Notes: generated by a model from the sequence alone, not told the origin. Numbered from the stretch's first letter, positions 7,566-15,551 are shown. The stretch is 16,039 nucleotides of DNA from Hyphomicrobiales bacterium (GCA_026987255.1 JALSNA010000121.1:1-16039), one strand, 5' to 3'. Translations and numbers: made by a program.

Positions 7566-8588
7566 TCATTTGCCCTTCGCCTTGCCGTGCCCCCTGATCT
7601 TGCGGCGCTTCGGCCCGCCCGTGGGCAGCGAGCCCTTGCCCTTGCGCCAGGGACGCGAGATCTGGCGCATTTTGGTGGGGCGGAAGCGATCCGCCAGTTG
7701 GCGCGCCTTCTTCATCTGCTCCGGCGTCAGGTGCTTGATGAACAGATCGAGCCAGGCATCGTGCCGGCCGCCCCGTTTGGCCAGAAGGTACCACTTGGCC
7801 GCCTCCACGGGCTTTTTCGCCACCCCGCGCCCCGCCGCATGCAGGCGCGCCAGGCGCTGCTGGGCCAGGGCATTGCCGCTCAGCGCCGCATAGCGCAGCC
7901 ATTGCGCGCCGATTTTCTCGCTCTTGGCCACCCCCTGGCCGCGAAACACCAGATAGCCGTATTCCTGCGCCGCCTGCGGCAGGCCGGCCAGGGCGGCGCG
8001 CTTGAACCATTCCGAAGCGGCGGTGAAATCCTTCTCCACCCCCTTGCCGGTGGCATAGAGGACGCCGAGGTTGTATTGGGCCTGTGCAAAGCCCTTTTCG
8101 GCCGCGCGGCGGAACCAGTAGGCGGCCTTTTTCCAGTCCGGCTTCAGCCCCCCCACACCCAGATAGAGCAAGCCGCAATTGTATTGCGCCGCCACGTGGC
8201 CGCGCCTTGCTGCCTCCTCGGCCCAGCGCAGGGCGGCCGCCATGTCCTTCTTGCCCAGCTTGCCGTTCATGTAGAGCATGGCCAGGGCGAACATCGCCCC
8301 CGTATGGCCCTGTTTGGCCGCCCTGGCATACCATTGCGCGGCCTTGAGCGGATCGGCCTTCACCCCGCGGCCGTTTTCAAACAGAACGCCCATCATCGCC
8401 TGGGCTTCCATGTCACCGCCCTCGGCCAGTTTCCCGGCCACCTTGCGGGCCTCGTCATACTGGCGGTTCTCGAACAGCGCTATGGCCTCCTCGAAGGCCT
8501 TGGCGCTGGCCAGGGCTTGCGGCGCGATCAGACCGGGGCCGGCCAGAACCAGGACGAAAGCGGCGGCGCGCAGGGTTTTCATGCTCAT
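7566..8588 (-). CDS. Secreted Sel1-like (TPR-type) repeat protein
   Basis: The 340-aa protein begins with a Sec signal peptide (hydrophobic about residues 7-22, likely cleavage after ALA near 27-29). About six Sel1-type helical repeats of about 36 residues follow between residues 62 and 275, recognised by the recurring pattern AQ..LG.LY..G.GV..D...A..W..RAA..G. Such repeats bind other proteins; no enzymatic domain is seen. The last 30 residues are strongly basic (RKGKG, PKRRKIRGHGKAKGK), unusual for the family and possibly a nucleic acid, membrane or cell-wall contact. The start overlaps the thiE-like stop (ATGA) and has GGAG in the end of that gene, so translation is coupled. The role is unknown; periplasmic scaffolding is a guess. 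Confidence 0.9.
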   Translation of the reverse strand: MSMKTLRAAAFVLVLAGPGLIAPQALASAKAFEEAIALFENRQYDEARKVAGKLAEGGDMEAQAMMGVLFENGRGVKADPLKAAQWYARAAKQGHTGAMFALAMLYMNGKLGKKDMAAALRWAEEAARRGHVAAQYNCGLLYLGVGGLKPDWKKAAYWFRRAAEKGFAQAQYNLGVLYATGKGVEKDFTAASEWFKRAALAGLPQAAQEYGYLVFRGQGVAKSEKIGAQWLRYAALSGNALAQQRLARLHAAGRGVAKKPVEAAKWYLLAKRGGRHDAWLDLFIKHLTPEQMKKARQLADRFRPTKMRQISRPWRKGKGSLPTGGPKRRKIRGHGKAKGK

Positions 8589-9199
8589 TGCCCCTCTCCT
8601 TCGCGCAAGGCATTCATGCAGGCTTCGGCCACCCGCGCGGCACTTTGTTCATCGCTCCAGATCCCCTCCGGCGGAGTGACGAAATCCGCCCCGCGCGCCG
8701 CCAACGTGGCCATTTGCGCCGCAGCGGCGGGATGAATGGCCACCAGCGGAATGACCAGGAGCTGAGCAGCCCAGTCCAGCAGGTTTTCGCCCCCCGCTTC
8801 CTGGCGCTGATCCAGCGCCAGATAATCCACCCCCGCCTCGCCCAGGGCCATGGCCTCGTGCCGCCTGGCGCGGCATTCGCCCCCCACGATGCGCTCATCC
8901 CCCAGCCGCTGACGCGCCGCGGCGGCATCGCCCGCGCCAGTGGTGACATGGACGCCATCGGCGCCGCTGCCGCGAGCCACCGCCACGTCGTTTTCCACCA
9001 CCACCGCCACGTCCAGCTCCTGGGCGGCCTCCACCAGGGCGCGGGCGCGCTCAAGATCATGGACGCCGTCCTCGCCGGCGCGCAGCAGCAGACAGGCCAC
9101 ATCGGCGCGGGCGCAAAAGGCGCGCAGGCAGGCGGCCGCGCGGCCGCTTTCCACAAAGGCGGGCAAGCTCACAAACAGCCTCGTGCGGGGATCGCTCAT
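8585..9199 (-). CDS. thiE: ThiE-like TIM-barrel protein (thiamine phosphate synthase family), catalytic motifs degenerate
   Basis: The 204-aa protein has the length and strand order of thiamine phosphate synthase, which joins HMP-PP and thiazole phosphate. Recognisable parts are VVENDVAVARGSGADGVHV (equivalent of the VNDRVDLA..GADGVHLGQ region) and GVDYLAL (GADYVGVGP region). Several active-site features of true ThiE are altered: the N-terminal QLREK-type motif reads LLLRAG, the GQ after GVHL is TTG, the GP..T.TK phosphate loop reads DQRQEAGGE, and the IGGI segment is IHPA. It may therefore be a paralogue with another role, or TenI-like, rather than the housekeeping enzyme. AAAGG lies 5-6 nt before the ATG. 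It lies between tkt and the Sel1-repeat gene and overlaps the latter by 4 nt. Confidence 0.75.
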   Translation of the reverse strand: MSDPRTRLFVSLPAFVESGRAAACLRAFCARADVACLLLRAGEDGVHDLERARALVEAAQELDVAVVVENDVAVARGSGADGVHVTTGAGDAAAARQRLGDERIVGGECRARRHEAMALGEAGVDYLALDQRQEAGGENLLDWAAQLLVIPLVAIHPAAAAQMATLAARGADFVTPPEGIWSDEQSAARVAEACMNALREGEGQ

Positions 9200-9363
9200 G
9201 GGAACCTTTCAAGGGGCAGACGGGAAAACCGGCGGGCGCGCCGCACATGGCGCTCCCGCTTTCTGATCGCGAATCACTGGCTGGTAGTATTCATCAATGG
9301 CGAAAAGCGGGCAAAGGGGAAAATGGGAGATGAAAACCGCCGCGCAAGGGGGCGTGAGGCATG
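9200..9363. other. Gap between tkt and the thiE-like gene
   Basis: A 164-nt stretch without a gene. I see no clear terminator with a U tract and no strong promoter on the minus strand; a weak TTTGCC-17-GAATAC pair is possible. No recognisable remnant of a glycolytic gene was found. Confidence 0.5.
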
Positions 9364-11448
9364 TCAAATGTCTTGCGCATCGTCATTCCCGTTCTCCCCG
9401 GCGGGCTCTTCGAAGCGGTGCAGGACGGCTTCGGCCAGAGCCTGCGCGGTGATGTGGAAATGCTCGAAGAGATCCCCGGCCGGGGCCGAGCAGCCGAAAT
9501 CCGTCATGCCGATGAAGATGTCATCGCGCGAAATGAAGCGCCACCAGCCATCGCGCACACCCGCCTCGATGGCGGCGCGCACCCTCTCCTTGCCGATGAT
9601 GCGCGCCCTGTGCTCTTCGTCCTGCTCATCGAACAACTCCATGCAGGGCACCGAGACGACACGCGCCGAATGGCCCGCCGCATTGATGATTTCGCGCGCC
9701 TTCAGGGCAACGGCCACCTCCGAGCCGGAGGCATAGATCACCACATCGGTCTCGCCGTTTTCGCCATCGGCCAGCTCATAGGCGCCGCGCGCGCACAGGT
9801 TGGACTTTTCCACCAGGGTGCGCACCGGCGGAACCTCCTGGCGCGTCAGGGCGATGATGGAGGGCCGCTGCGCGTTCTGGATGGCCAGTTGCCAGCATTC
9901 GGCGCTCTCCACCGCATCGGCCGGGCGCATGACTAAGATGCGCGGCATGGCGCGGAAGGCGGCCAGATGCTCCACCGGCTGGTGGGTCGGGCCATCCTCG
10001 CCCACGCCGATGGAATCATGGGTCATGACGTAGATGACCCTTTGGCCCATGAGGGCCGAAAGACGCATGGCCGCGCGGCCATAATCGGAAAAGACGAAGA
10101 AGGTGCCGCCATAGGGAATCACCCCGCCGTGGGCCGCCAGGCCGTTCATCATGGCGGCCATGGCATGTTCGCGAATGCCGTAATGAACATAGCGCCCCTG
10201 CGGCGTTTCCGGGGTGAAAATGCCCATGCCCTCCGTCAGGGTGTTGTTGGAGCCTGTCAGGTCGGCGGAGCCGCCCATGGTTTCGGGCAAGGCGGCATTG
10301 ATGACCTCCAGCGCCACATGCGAGGCCTTGCGGGTGGCCATGGCGCGCGGATTTTCGGCCAGATCCTTGCGCAATTCGCGCATGGCGGGCAAGAAGGTCT
10401 CCGGCAGCTCCCCGGCCATGCGGCGGGTGAACTCCGCATGCCTGCTGGCCGGCAGGGCCTGCAGCCTTTCGCTCCATGCCTTGCGCGCCTTGCGCCCGCG
10501 CAGGCCGGCCAGCCGCCAGGCGTCACGCACCTTGGCAGGAATCTCGAACGGCGCAAGATCCCCGTAGCCCAGCTCGCGGCGCAAGGCGGCCGCGGCCTCC
10601 TCGCCCAGGGGCGCGCCGTGAGCACGCGCCGTGCCTTCCACACCGGGCGCGCCACAGCCGATGACCGTGCGGCAGGAGATCAGCGAGGGGCGCTCGTCCT
10701 CCATGGCCGCCGCCATGGCCGCCGCCATGGCCTCGGGGTCATGCCCGTCAATGCTTTGCACATGCCAGCAGGAGGCGGCGAACCGCGCCAGCTGGTTGGT
10801 GCAGCTGGTGACGGAAACGCTGCCGTCGATGGTGATGCCATTGTCATCGTGCAGGACGATGAGCTTGCCCAGCTTCAGCCGCCCGGCAAGCGATATGGCC
10901 TCCTGCGCAATGCCCTCCATGAGATCGCCGTCTCCGGCCAGCACCCAGGTGCGGTGGTTCACCACCTCGCCGCCGAACTCGGCCGCCAGGTGGGCTTCCG
11001 CCATGGCCATTCCGGCGGCCATGGCCAGCCCCTGCCCCAAGGGCCCGGTGGTCACCTCGACACCGGCGAGCAGCTCCGATTCGGGATGCCCGGCAGCCTT
11101 TGCGCCCAGCTGGCGGAAGCGCTTCAGTTCCCCGGTGGGCACATCCTCATAACCCAGAAGGTGCAACAGGGCATAGAGCAGCGCCGAGCCATGCCCGGCG
11201 GAGAGAATGAAGCGGTCGCGATCCGGCCAGTCCGGCCTTTGCGCATCGAAGGTCATGAAGCGGTCAAAAAGCACCGTGAGGATGTCCGCCGCCCCCAGGG
11301 CAATGCCGGGATGGCCCGAATGGGCCGCCTCTATGGCGTCCACGGCCAGCATGCGCAGGGCATTGGCCATGGCATGGTGCCTGCCATCACCCCGCAATCT
11401 GCTCAGGCAGTCCGCGGTGATGGGTTTGCCGGATTTTTTGTCAGTCAT
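9364..11448 (-). CDS. tkt: Transketolase
   Basis: ThDP-dependent enzyme of the pentose phosphate pathway that transfers two-carbon ketol units between sugar phosphates. The 694-aa protein (usual about 660-690) has SGHPG (44-48), SAGHGSALLYALL (83-95), the ThDP/Mg motif GDGDLMEG (172-179) continuing to LHDDNGITIDG with N203, and the catalytic glutamate E427 in IREHAM. The C-terminal domain is complete. An internal 12-bp tandem repeat (10703-10733) encodes AMAAAMAAAM at about residues 240-249. The N-terminus extends about 26 residues before MANALRMLAVDA; the first ATG is kept, though its ribosome binding site is weak. It diverges from the zapA operon. Downstream, 164 nt separate it from the thiE-like gene. 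Confidence 0.95.
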   Translation of the reverse strand: MTDKKSGKPITADCLSRLRGDGRHHAMANALRMLAVDAIEAAHSGHPGIALGAADILTVLFDRFMTFDAQRPDWPDRDRFILSAGHGSALLYALLHLLGYEDVPTGELKRFRQLGAKAAGHPESELLAGVEVTTGPLGQGLAMAAGMAMAEAHLAAEFGGEVVNHRTWVLAGDGDLMEGIAQEAISLAGRLKLGKLIVLHDDNGITIDGSVSVTSCTNQLARFAASCWHVQSIDGHDPEAMAAAMAAAMEDERPSLISCRTVIGCGAPGVEGTARAHGAPLGEEAAAALRRELGYGDLAPFEIPAKVRDAWRLAGLRGRKARKAWSERLQALPASRHAEFTRRMAGELPETFLPAMRELRKDLAENPRAMATRKASHVALEVINAALPETMGGSADLTGSNNTLTEGMGIFTPETPQGRYVHYGIREHAMAAMMNGLAAHGGVIPYGGTFFVFSDYGRAAMRLSALMGQRVIYVMTHDSIGVGEDGPTHQPVEHLAAFRAMPRILVMRPADAVESAECWQLAIQNAQRPSIIALTRQEVPPVRTLVEKSNLCARGAYELADGENGETDVVIYASGSEVAVALKAREIINAAGHSARVVSVPCMELFDEQDEEHRARIIGKERVRAAIEAGVRDGWWRFISRDDIFIGMTDFGCSAPAGDLFEHFHITAQALAEAVLHRFEEPAGENGNDDAQDI

Positions 11449-11576
11449 CTGTGCGCGCTAATGCCGCCAGGGCCCGGGCCCAGGGCGGCTCTCCTGTCAT
11501 GTCACGCCCCCGCAAACGTGCCGCCAAAAATCACACTGGCGCTCTCAAGTCAATGATCCCGGTCATGTGCAGGGGC

Positions 11577-11605
11577 ATTTTAGCATATTTGCGCCCTTTG
11601 GACAC
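11577..11605 (-). promoter_or_regulatory. Candidate tkt promoter
   Basis: On the minus strand an extended -10, TGCTAAAAT (hexamer TAAAAT at 11577-11582), is preceded at 17 bp by GTGTCC (RC of 11600-11605), a weak -35. This would give a tkt leader of about 120 nt. It is the best sigma-70-like match in the divergent region 11449-11722, but only by eye. Confidence 0.33.
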
Positions 11606-11656
11606 GCGCCCCCCAGGGCTTTGCACAGGCGAGAAAAAACAATGATGTGAAGCACT

Positions 11657-11684
11657 TTGCTCATATGCAGGTTTAGTGTTAACA
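11657..11684 (+). promoter_or_regulatory. Candidate promoter of the coiled-coil/zapA operon
   Basis: TTGCTC (11657-11662), a 16-bp spacer and TTAACA (11679-11684) would start transcription about 30 nt before the first gene of the plus-strand operon. The -10 is imperfect, so this is tentative. Confidence 0.3.
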
Positions 11685-11722
11685 TGCGGCATGTGTCAGC
11701 TTGTTGATGTGTGGGGGCATCC

Positions 11723-12001
11723 ATGACAACCCGGGCGAAAATGGAAACGGCGGTGGCGCGTTTCGAGGCGGCGCTGGAGCAGGTGGAGCAAAGCTTCGCC
11801 AGGCTGGCGGCCGTCAAGTCACGCGAGGATGCGCTTTTGGAGGAGAATGCCGCCCTGCGCGCCCAGGCGGAGAACGCCACGGCGCAAATGGAGAAATTGC
11901 GCGAAAGCGCAAGGGAGCTTGCCGATCTCAACCGGCAGGCCATTTTGCGCATGGACAAGGCCATGAGCCGCATCAAGTCCGTGCTCGGCGAGGAGGGCTG
12001 A
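11723..12001 (+). CDS. Small coiled-coil protein upstream of zapA (DUF4164-like)
   Basis: The 92-aa protein is almost entirely alpha-helical with a coiled-coil heptad look: residues about 5-45 (VARFEAALEQVEQSFARL) and 45-80 (LLEENAALRAQAENATAQMEKL). No signal peptide or membrane segment. Short coiled-coil proteins directly upstream of zapA are common in alphaproteobacteria and are filed as DUF4164; I assign it by position and shape. The ATG at 11723 has GGGGG about 5 nt upstream; a GTG at 11711 in the same frame would add four residues but lacks such a site. The stop is 5 nt before zapA. A role in division together with ZapA is inference from position. Confidence 0.8.
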   Translation: MTTRAKMETAVARFEAALEQVEQSFARLAAVKSREDALLEENAALRAQAENATAQMEKLRESARELADLNRQAILRMDKAMSRIKSVLGEEG

Positions 12002-12006
12002 AGACC

Positions 12007-12423
12007 ATGGCGCAAGTCGTTGTCCAGATCAATGGCCGCAACTATACCATGCAGTGCGATGACGGCCAGGAGGATCACCTGCGGGCCCTGGCGCGCACCA
12101 TAGATGACGAAATCACCAATATCCGCACCGCCGTGGGCCAGCTGGGCGATCTGCGCCTGCTCATCATGGCATCCCTGGTGATCGCCGACAGATTGTTCGA
12201 AGCACAGCGCAAGATGGCGGACATGGAAGAGCAGATGCAGGGGCTGCGCGCCGTCAGCGAACGCGAGCACAACCGCATCGAGGCGGTGCAGGCCCAGGCC
12301 GCCGGGGTTCTCGATGGCGCCGCCTTGCGTCTGGAAACCCTGGCCAGGACAGCCGCCAGTTTCACCGGTGAGGCCCCAGCGCCCGATGCCGGCAGTAAGA
12401 CGGCACAAGACGAGCCATCCTGA
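12007..12423 (+). CDS. zapA: Cell division protein ZapA
   Basis: ZapA binds FtsZ and cross-links its filaments at the division site. The 138-aa protein starts with the typical AQVVVQINGRNYTMQCDDGQEDHLRALARTIDDEI segment (residues 2-36), the globular ZapA domain, followed by a helix (LRLLIMASLVIADRLFEAQRK) and a coiled-coil up to about residue 100. The C-terminal tail (TGEAPAPDAGSKTAQDEPS) is probably disordered. GAGG and GAAG purine tracts from the end of the previous gene precede the ATG. It is co-transcribed with the coiled-coil gene, and the 6S RNA follows immediately, the usual alphaproteobacterial arrangement. Confidence 0.93.
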   Translation: MAQVVVQINGRNYTMQCDDGQEDHLRALARTIDDEITNIRTAVGQLGDLRLLIMASLVIADRLFEAQRKMADMEEQMQGLRAVSEREHNRIEAVQAQAAGVLDGAALRLETLARTAASFTGEAPAPDAGSKTAQDEPS

Positions 12424-12437
12424 AGCCTCGGGGTCCT

Positions 12438-12652
12438 GACCCTAGGCAGGCCCTTCACAGCGGGCCGGGAAATGCCTACATTGGACAGGTGGCGGCGCTG
12501 CCCGGTTGGTGACGGATGCTTTTCCCAGGGGCCTTAAATCGATCCGAGGGAGCTGTCCCTGCGCCTGGCCGTGGCCTTGCGCATACGGCGCCCACCTGCA
12601 TTTGCGGGAACCCGGGATCACCATGCCCGCACGGCCAGGGCGGCCCGCCACT
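12438..12652 (+). ncRNA. ssrS: 6S RNA
   Basis: 6S RNA mimics an open promoter and sequesters sigma-70 RNA polymerase in stationary phase. Between zapA and the 5-FCL gene, its standard location, I see segments that follow the E. coli 6S RNA in order: AGCGGGCC (about 12459-12466), GTGGCG..GC..CGGTTGGTGA (12489 onward), GCCTTAAA (12531-12538), GGGATCACCATGCC (12613 onward). An outer closing stem can be drawn between GGCAGGCCCT (12445-12454) and AGGGCGGCC (about 12637-12645), and an inner one between GCGGGC and GCCCGC. The ends are approximate (a few to 10 nt). It may be processed from the zapA transcript or have its own promoter. Confidence 0.85.
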
Positions 12653-12684
12653 TCGCTGATTTTCACCGCTGGCCCTTCACGCCC

Positions 12685-13293
12685 ATGACCTCATCCCATG
12701 ACAGGCCGATCCCGGCGGGCAAGGCCGGTTTGCGCGCCAATGCCCTGGCGGCGCGCGCCATGATGGCCCATGCGGCAGGCCCGCTGGCGGCCCGAAGACT
12801 GGCGCGGCGGGGGGTGGAATTGCTCGCACCCCTGCCGGGCCGGATCGTTGCCGGATATGCGCCCATCCGCCACGAGATCGATGTCATGCCGCTGATGGAG
12901 GCGCTGCACGCGGCGGGCCGGGAGCTCGCCCTGCCGGTGGTGGAGGAGAGGAATGCGCCCTTGACTTTCCGCGCCTGGCGCCCCGGCGAGCCCTTGCGGA
13001 AGGCCGCCTTCGGCGTGCCCGCGCCGCTTCCCGGTGCGCCGCCGGTGCGCCCGGATGTGCTCATCGTGCCGCTGGCCGCCTTCGACCGGGCCGGACACCG
13101 GCTGGGCTATGGCGGCGGCTATTATGACCGCACCTTGCGGGCCTTGCGCCGCGAGGGGCCGGTGACAGCTGTGGGCGCGGCCTTCAGCGGCCAGGAGCTG
13201 GACATTGTGCCGCATGATGAAAACGATGAACCCCTTGACGCCATCGTCACGGATCGCGAAACCATACTGGTTTCCCCCAGACCGGAAAGGTGA
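12685..13293 (+). CDS. fau: 5-formyltetrahydrofolate cyclo-ligase
   Basis: Converts 5-formyl-THF to 5,10-methenyl-THF using ATP, returning the storage form of folate to one-carbon metabolism. The 202-aa product fits the family (about 180-205). The diagnostic ATP/substrate motif LGYGGGYYDRTL lies at residues 140-151; an N-terminal KAGLRANALAARAMM segment with basic residues matches the region that binds substrate, and PDVLIVPLAAFDRAGHRLG (123-141) precedes the motif as expected. The start at 12685 is chosen to fit the family length and to lie beyond the 6S RNA; its ribosome binding site is weak, and an in-frame ATG at 12571 would run through the RNA. The link to 6S RNA is conserved in many proteobacteria (E. 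coli ssrS-ygfA). Confidence 0.9.
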   Translation: MTSSHDRPIPAGKAGLRANALAARAMMAHAAGPLAARRLARRGVELLAPLPGRIVAGYAPIRHEIDVMPLMEALHAAGRELALPVVEERNAPLTFRAWRPGEPLRKAAFGVPAPLPGAPPVRPDVLIVPLAAFDRAGHRLGYGGGYYDRTLRALRREGPVTAVGAAFSGQELDIVPHDENDEPLDAIVTDRETILVSPRPER

Positions 13294-13296
13294 AGC

Positions 13297-14112
13297 ATGC
13301 GCATTCTGTTCCTCGGCGACATCGTCGGCCGCTCGGGCCGCAAGGCGGTTCTTGACGAGCTGGCGGACATGCGCGAGAAACTGCGCGCCGATTTCGTCAT
13401 CGTCAACGGCGAGAACGCCGCCGGGGGCTTCGGCATCACGGAGAAGATCTGCACCCAGCTTCTCGATGCCGGGGCCGATGTCATCACCACCGGCAACCAT
13501 GCCTTCGATCAGCGCGAGGCGCTGGTGTTCATCGGCCGCGAGCCGCGCCTGCTCAGGCCGGTGAACTATCCGCCGGGCACGCCGGGGCGCGGCGCCGGGC
13601 TCTTCGAGGCCGCGGGCGGCGGACAGGTGCTGGTGATCAACCCCATGGGTCAGATCTACATGCCCAATCTGGACGATCCCTTCGCCGCCATCGAGCGCGA
13701 GCTGGCCGCCTGCCCGCTGGGGGCCGGGTGCGACGCCATCGTCATCGACATGCACGCCGAGATCACCTCGGAAAAGATGGCCATGGGCCAGTTCTGCGAC
13801 GGGCGCGCCTCCCTGGTGGTGGGCACCCATACGCACATCCCCACCGCCGATGCCCAGATCCTGCCGCAGGGCACCGCCTATCAGACCGACGCGGGCATGT
13901 GCGGCGATTACGATTCGGTCATCGGCATGGACAAGGACGAACCGCTCAACCGCTTCACCCGCAAGATCCCCTCGGCCCGCTTCACCCCGGCCGGCGGCGA
14001 GGCCACCATCTGCGGCGTTCTCGTCGAGACCGATGCGGCCACCGGGCTGGCGAAGGCCATCGCCCCGGTGCGCACCGGCGGGCGCCTTGCGCCAGCCTGG
14101 CCCGATTTCTGA
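13297..14112 (+). CDS. ymdB: YmdB-type (TIGR00282) metallophosphoesterase
   Basis: Cytoplasmic dinuclear metal phosphoesterase related to B. subtilis YmdB, which hydrolyses 2',3'-cyclic nucleotides. The 271-aa protein has the expected length and metal ligands: D8 (FLGDIVG), E39 and N40 (NGENAAGG), N67 and H68 (GNHAFD), H153 (DMHAE) and H178/H180 (GTHTHIPTAD). The start is 3 nt after the 5-FCL stop and has GGAAAGG upstream in the end of that gene, so both are translated from one mRNA. The physiological substrate in alphaproteobacteria is unknown. A structured repeat starts 45 nt after its stop. Confidence 0.93.
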   Translation: MRILFLGDIVGRSGRKAVLDELADMREKLRADFVIVNGENAAGGFGITEKICTQLLDAGADVITTGNHAFDQREALVFIGREPRLLRPVNYPPGTPGRGAGLFEAAGGGQVLVINPMGQIYMPNLDDPFAAIERELAACPLGAGCDAIVIDMHAEITSEKMAMGQFCDGRASLVVGTHTHIPTADAQILPQGTAYQTDAGMCGDYDSVIGMDKDEPLNRFTRKIPSARFTPAGGEATICGVLVETDAATGLAKAIAPVRTGGRLAPAWPDF

Positions 14113-14157
14113 TAAAAGGTCCGGGTGCTCCTTTGCCTGCCGGCTATCTCCATCAAC

Positions 14158-14262
14158 CATCTGAAGACCATCCTCACCCCCTGCCAACCATCCGAAGTGT
14201 CCCATGATTTGGGTGGCTGGCAGGGGGCGAGGATAGACACACAAGCGTTTTTGGAAACTCCC
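14158..14262 (-). repeat. Dispersed structured repeat, copy 2
   Basis: About 105 bp, the reverse-complement partner of 7448-7555, with roughly three quarters or more of positions matching by eye. Stem arms are about 14170-14193 and 14211-14234 (ATCCTC..CCCCCTGCCA..CCA with TGG..TGGCAGGGGG..GAGGAT), with a loop of about 17 nt. It lies between the convergent ends of ymdB (+) and argG (-). Read in the ymdB direction, the palindrome is followed by AAGCGTTTTT, the same polarity as copy 1 relative to its upstream gene. Confidence 0.85.
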
Positions 14263-14264
14263 TC

Positions 14265-14278
14265 CTGACCGCGGTCAG
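14265..14278. repeat. Perfect 14-bp palindrome at the argG stop codon
   Basis: CTGACCGCGGTCAG is fully self-complementary and includes the argG stop. It has no loop, so it would be a weak RNA hairpin, and may be chance or a protein site. It lies directly beside repeat copy 2 but is not part of copy 1. Confidence 0.5.
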
Positions 14279-15501
14279 CTCTTCTTGAGATTCCGCTTGG
14301 CCAGGGCGCGCAGGCGCAGGGCGTTGAGCTTGATGAAGCCCTCGGCATCCTTCTGGTCATAGGCGCCCTCGTCGTCCTCGAAGGTCACCAGGCTTTCGTC
14401 ATAGAGCGACTTGGGCGACTTGCGGCCCACCACGATGACATTGCCCTTGTAGAGCTTCAGGCGCACGGTGCCTTCCACGTTCTCCTGGCTCTTGTCGATG
14501 AGCGCTTGCAGCATTTCGCGCTCCGGGGCGAACCAGAATCCGTTGTAGATCATGGTCGCATAGCGCGGCATGAGCTCATCCTTCAGGTGCATGGCCTCGC
14601 GATCCAGGGTGAGCGATTCGATGGCCCTGTGGGCGGGCAGCAAGATGGTGCCGCCCGGTGTCTCGTAGATGCCGCGGCTCTTCATGCCGACGAAGCGGTT
14701 CTCCACCAGGTCCACCCGGCCAATGCCGTTGTCGCGCGCCAGATCGTTGAGGCTCTCCAGCAGCTTGGCCGGGCTCATGGCCTCGCCGTTGAGGGCCACC
14801 GCATCGCCCTTCTCGAAATCGATGGTGATATAGGTGGCCTCATCGGGAGCATCCAGCGGATCGATGGTGCGCTGGAAGACATAAGGCTCCGGCTCCTGCC
14901 AGGGATCCTCCAGCACCTTGCCCTCCGAGGAGGAGTGCAGCATGTTGGCGTCCACCGAGAAGGGGGCCTCGCCCCTTTTGTCCTTGGGCACCGGAATCTG
15001 GTGTTTCTCGGCAAAGGCGATGAGATCGGAGCGCGACTTGAAATCCCACTCGCGCCAGGGCGAGATGACCTTGATATCGGGATCGAGCGCATAGGCCGAC
15101 AATTCGAAACGCACCTGGTCGTTGCCCTTTCCGGTGGCCCCGTGGGCAATGGCGTCGGCGCCCGTTTCGTGGGCGATCTCGATGAGGCGCTTGGAGATCA
15201 AAGGCCGCGCAATGGAGGTGCCGAGCAGGTAGACGCCCTCATAGACGGCATTGGCGCGGAACATGGGAAAGACATAGTCGCGCACGAACTCCTCGCGCAG
15301 ATCCTCGATGTAAATGTCCTTGATGCCCAGCATCTCGGCCTTCTTGCGGGCCGGCTCCAGTTCCTCGCCCTGGCCGAGATCGGCGGTGAAGGTCACCACC
15401 TCGCAGCCATAGGTCTCGGTGAGCCATTTCAGGATGATGGAGGTATCCAGGCCGCCGGAATAGGCCAGCACGACCTTCTTGATGGAGCCGTTTTTCGACA
15501 T
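14275..15501 (-). CDS. argG: Argininosuccinate synthase
   Basis: Joins citrulline and aspartate with ATP to make argininosuccinate, the penultimate step of arginine synthesis. The 408-aa product fits the family (about 400-410). The N-type ATP pyrophosphatase motif AYSGGLDTS lies at residues 13-21, [11 protein letters not shown] at 95-105, and [14 protein letters not shown] at 120-133. The open frame extends upstream to 15540, but [17 protein letters not shown] is the usual N-terminus and places the first strand correctly. The ribosome binding site is weak. It is monocistronic here, convergent with ymdB and divergent from the gene at the right edge. argF and argH are not in the window. Confidence 0.95.
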   Translation of the reverse strand: MSKNGSIKKVVLAYSGGLDTSIILKWLTETYGCEVVTFTADLGQGEELEPARKKAEMLGIKDIYIEDLREEFVRDYVFPMFRANAVYEGVYLLGTSIARPLISKRLIEIAHETGADAIAHGATGKGNDQVRFELSAYALDPDIKVISPWREWDFKSRSDLIAFAEKHQIPVPKDKRGEAPFSVDANMLHSSSEGKVLEDPWQEPEPYVFQRTIDPLDAPDEATYITIDFEKGDAVALNGEAMSPAKLLESLNDLARDNGIGRVDLVENRFVGMKSRGIYETPGGTILLPAHRAIESLTLDREAMHLKDELMPRYATMIYNGFWFAPEREMLQALIDKSQENVEGTVRLKLYKGNVIVVGRKSPKSLYDESLVTFEDDEGAYDQKDAEGFIKLNALRLRALAKRNLKKS

Positions 15502-15551
15502 GGCGAATGTGTCCCGTCTCTTGCCAGGGTGAACATGCAACGATGCGCCGC

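Noticed and set aside
9967..11556. A 529-codon open frame opposite tkt
   Set aside because: Tkt carries every ThDP motif on the other strand; the antisense product has no domain.
11701..12423. A zapA frame extended upstream to give 240 aa
   Set aside because: The extension lies over the coiled-coil gene in another frame; zapA starts at 12007, where family homology begins.
12691..14244. A 517-codon minus-strand open frame opposite 5-FCL and ymdB
   Set aside because: Both plus-strand genes are supported by motifs. The beginning of this frame lies in repeat copy 2, and a similar peptide appears at copy 1, which shows repeat homology and not a gene.
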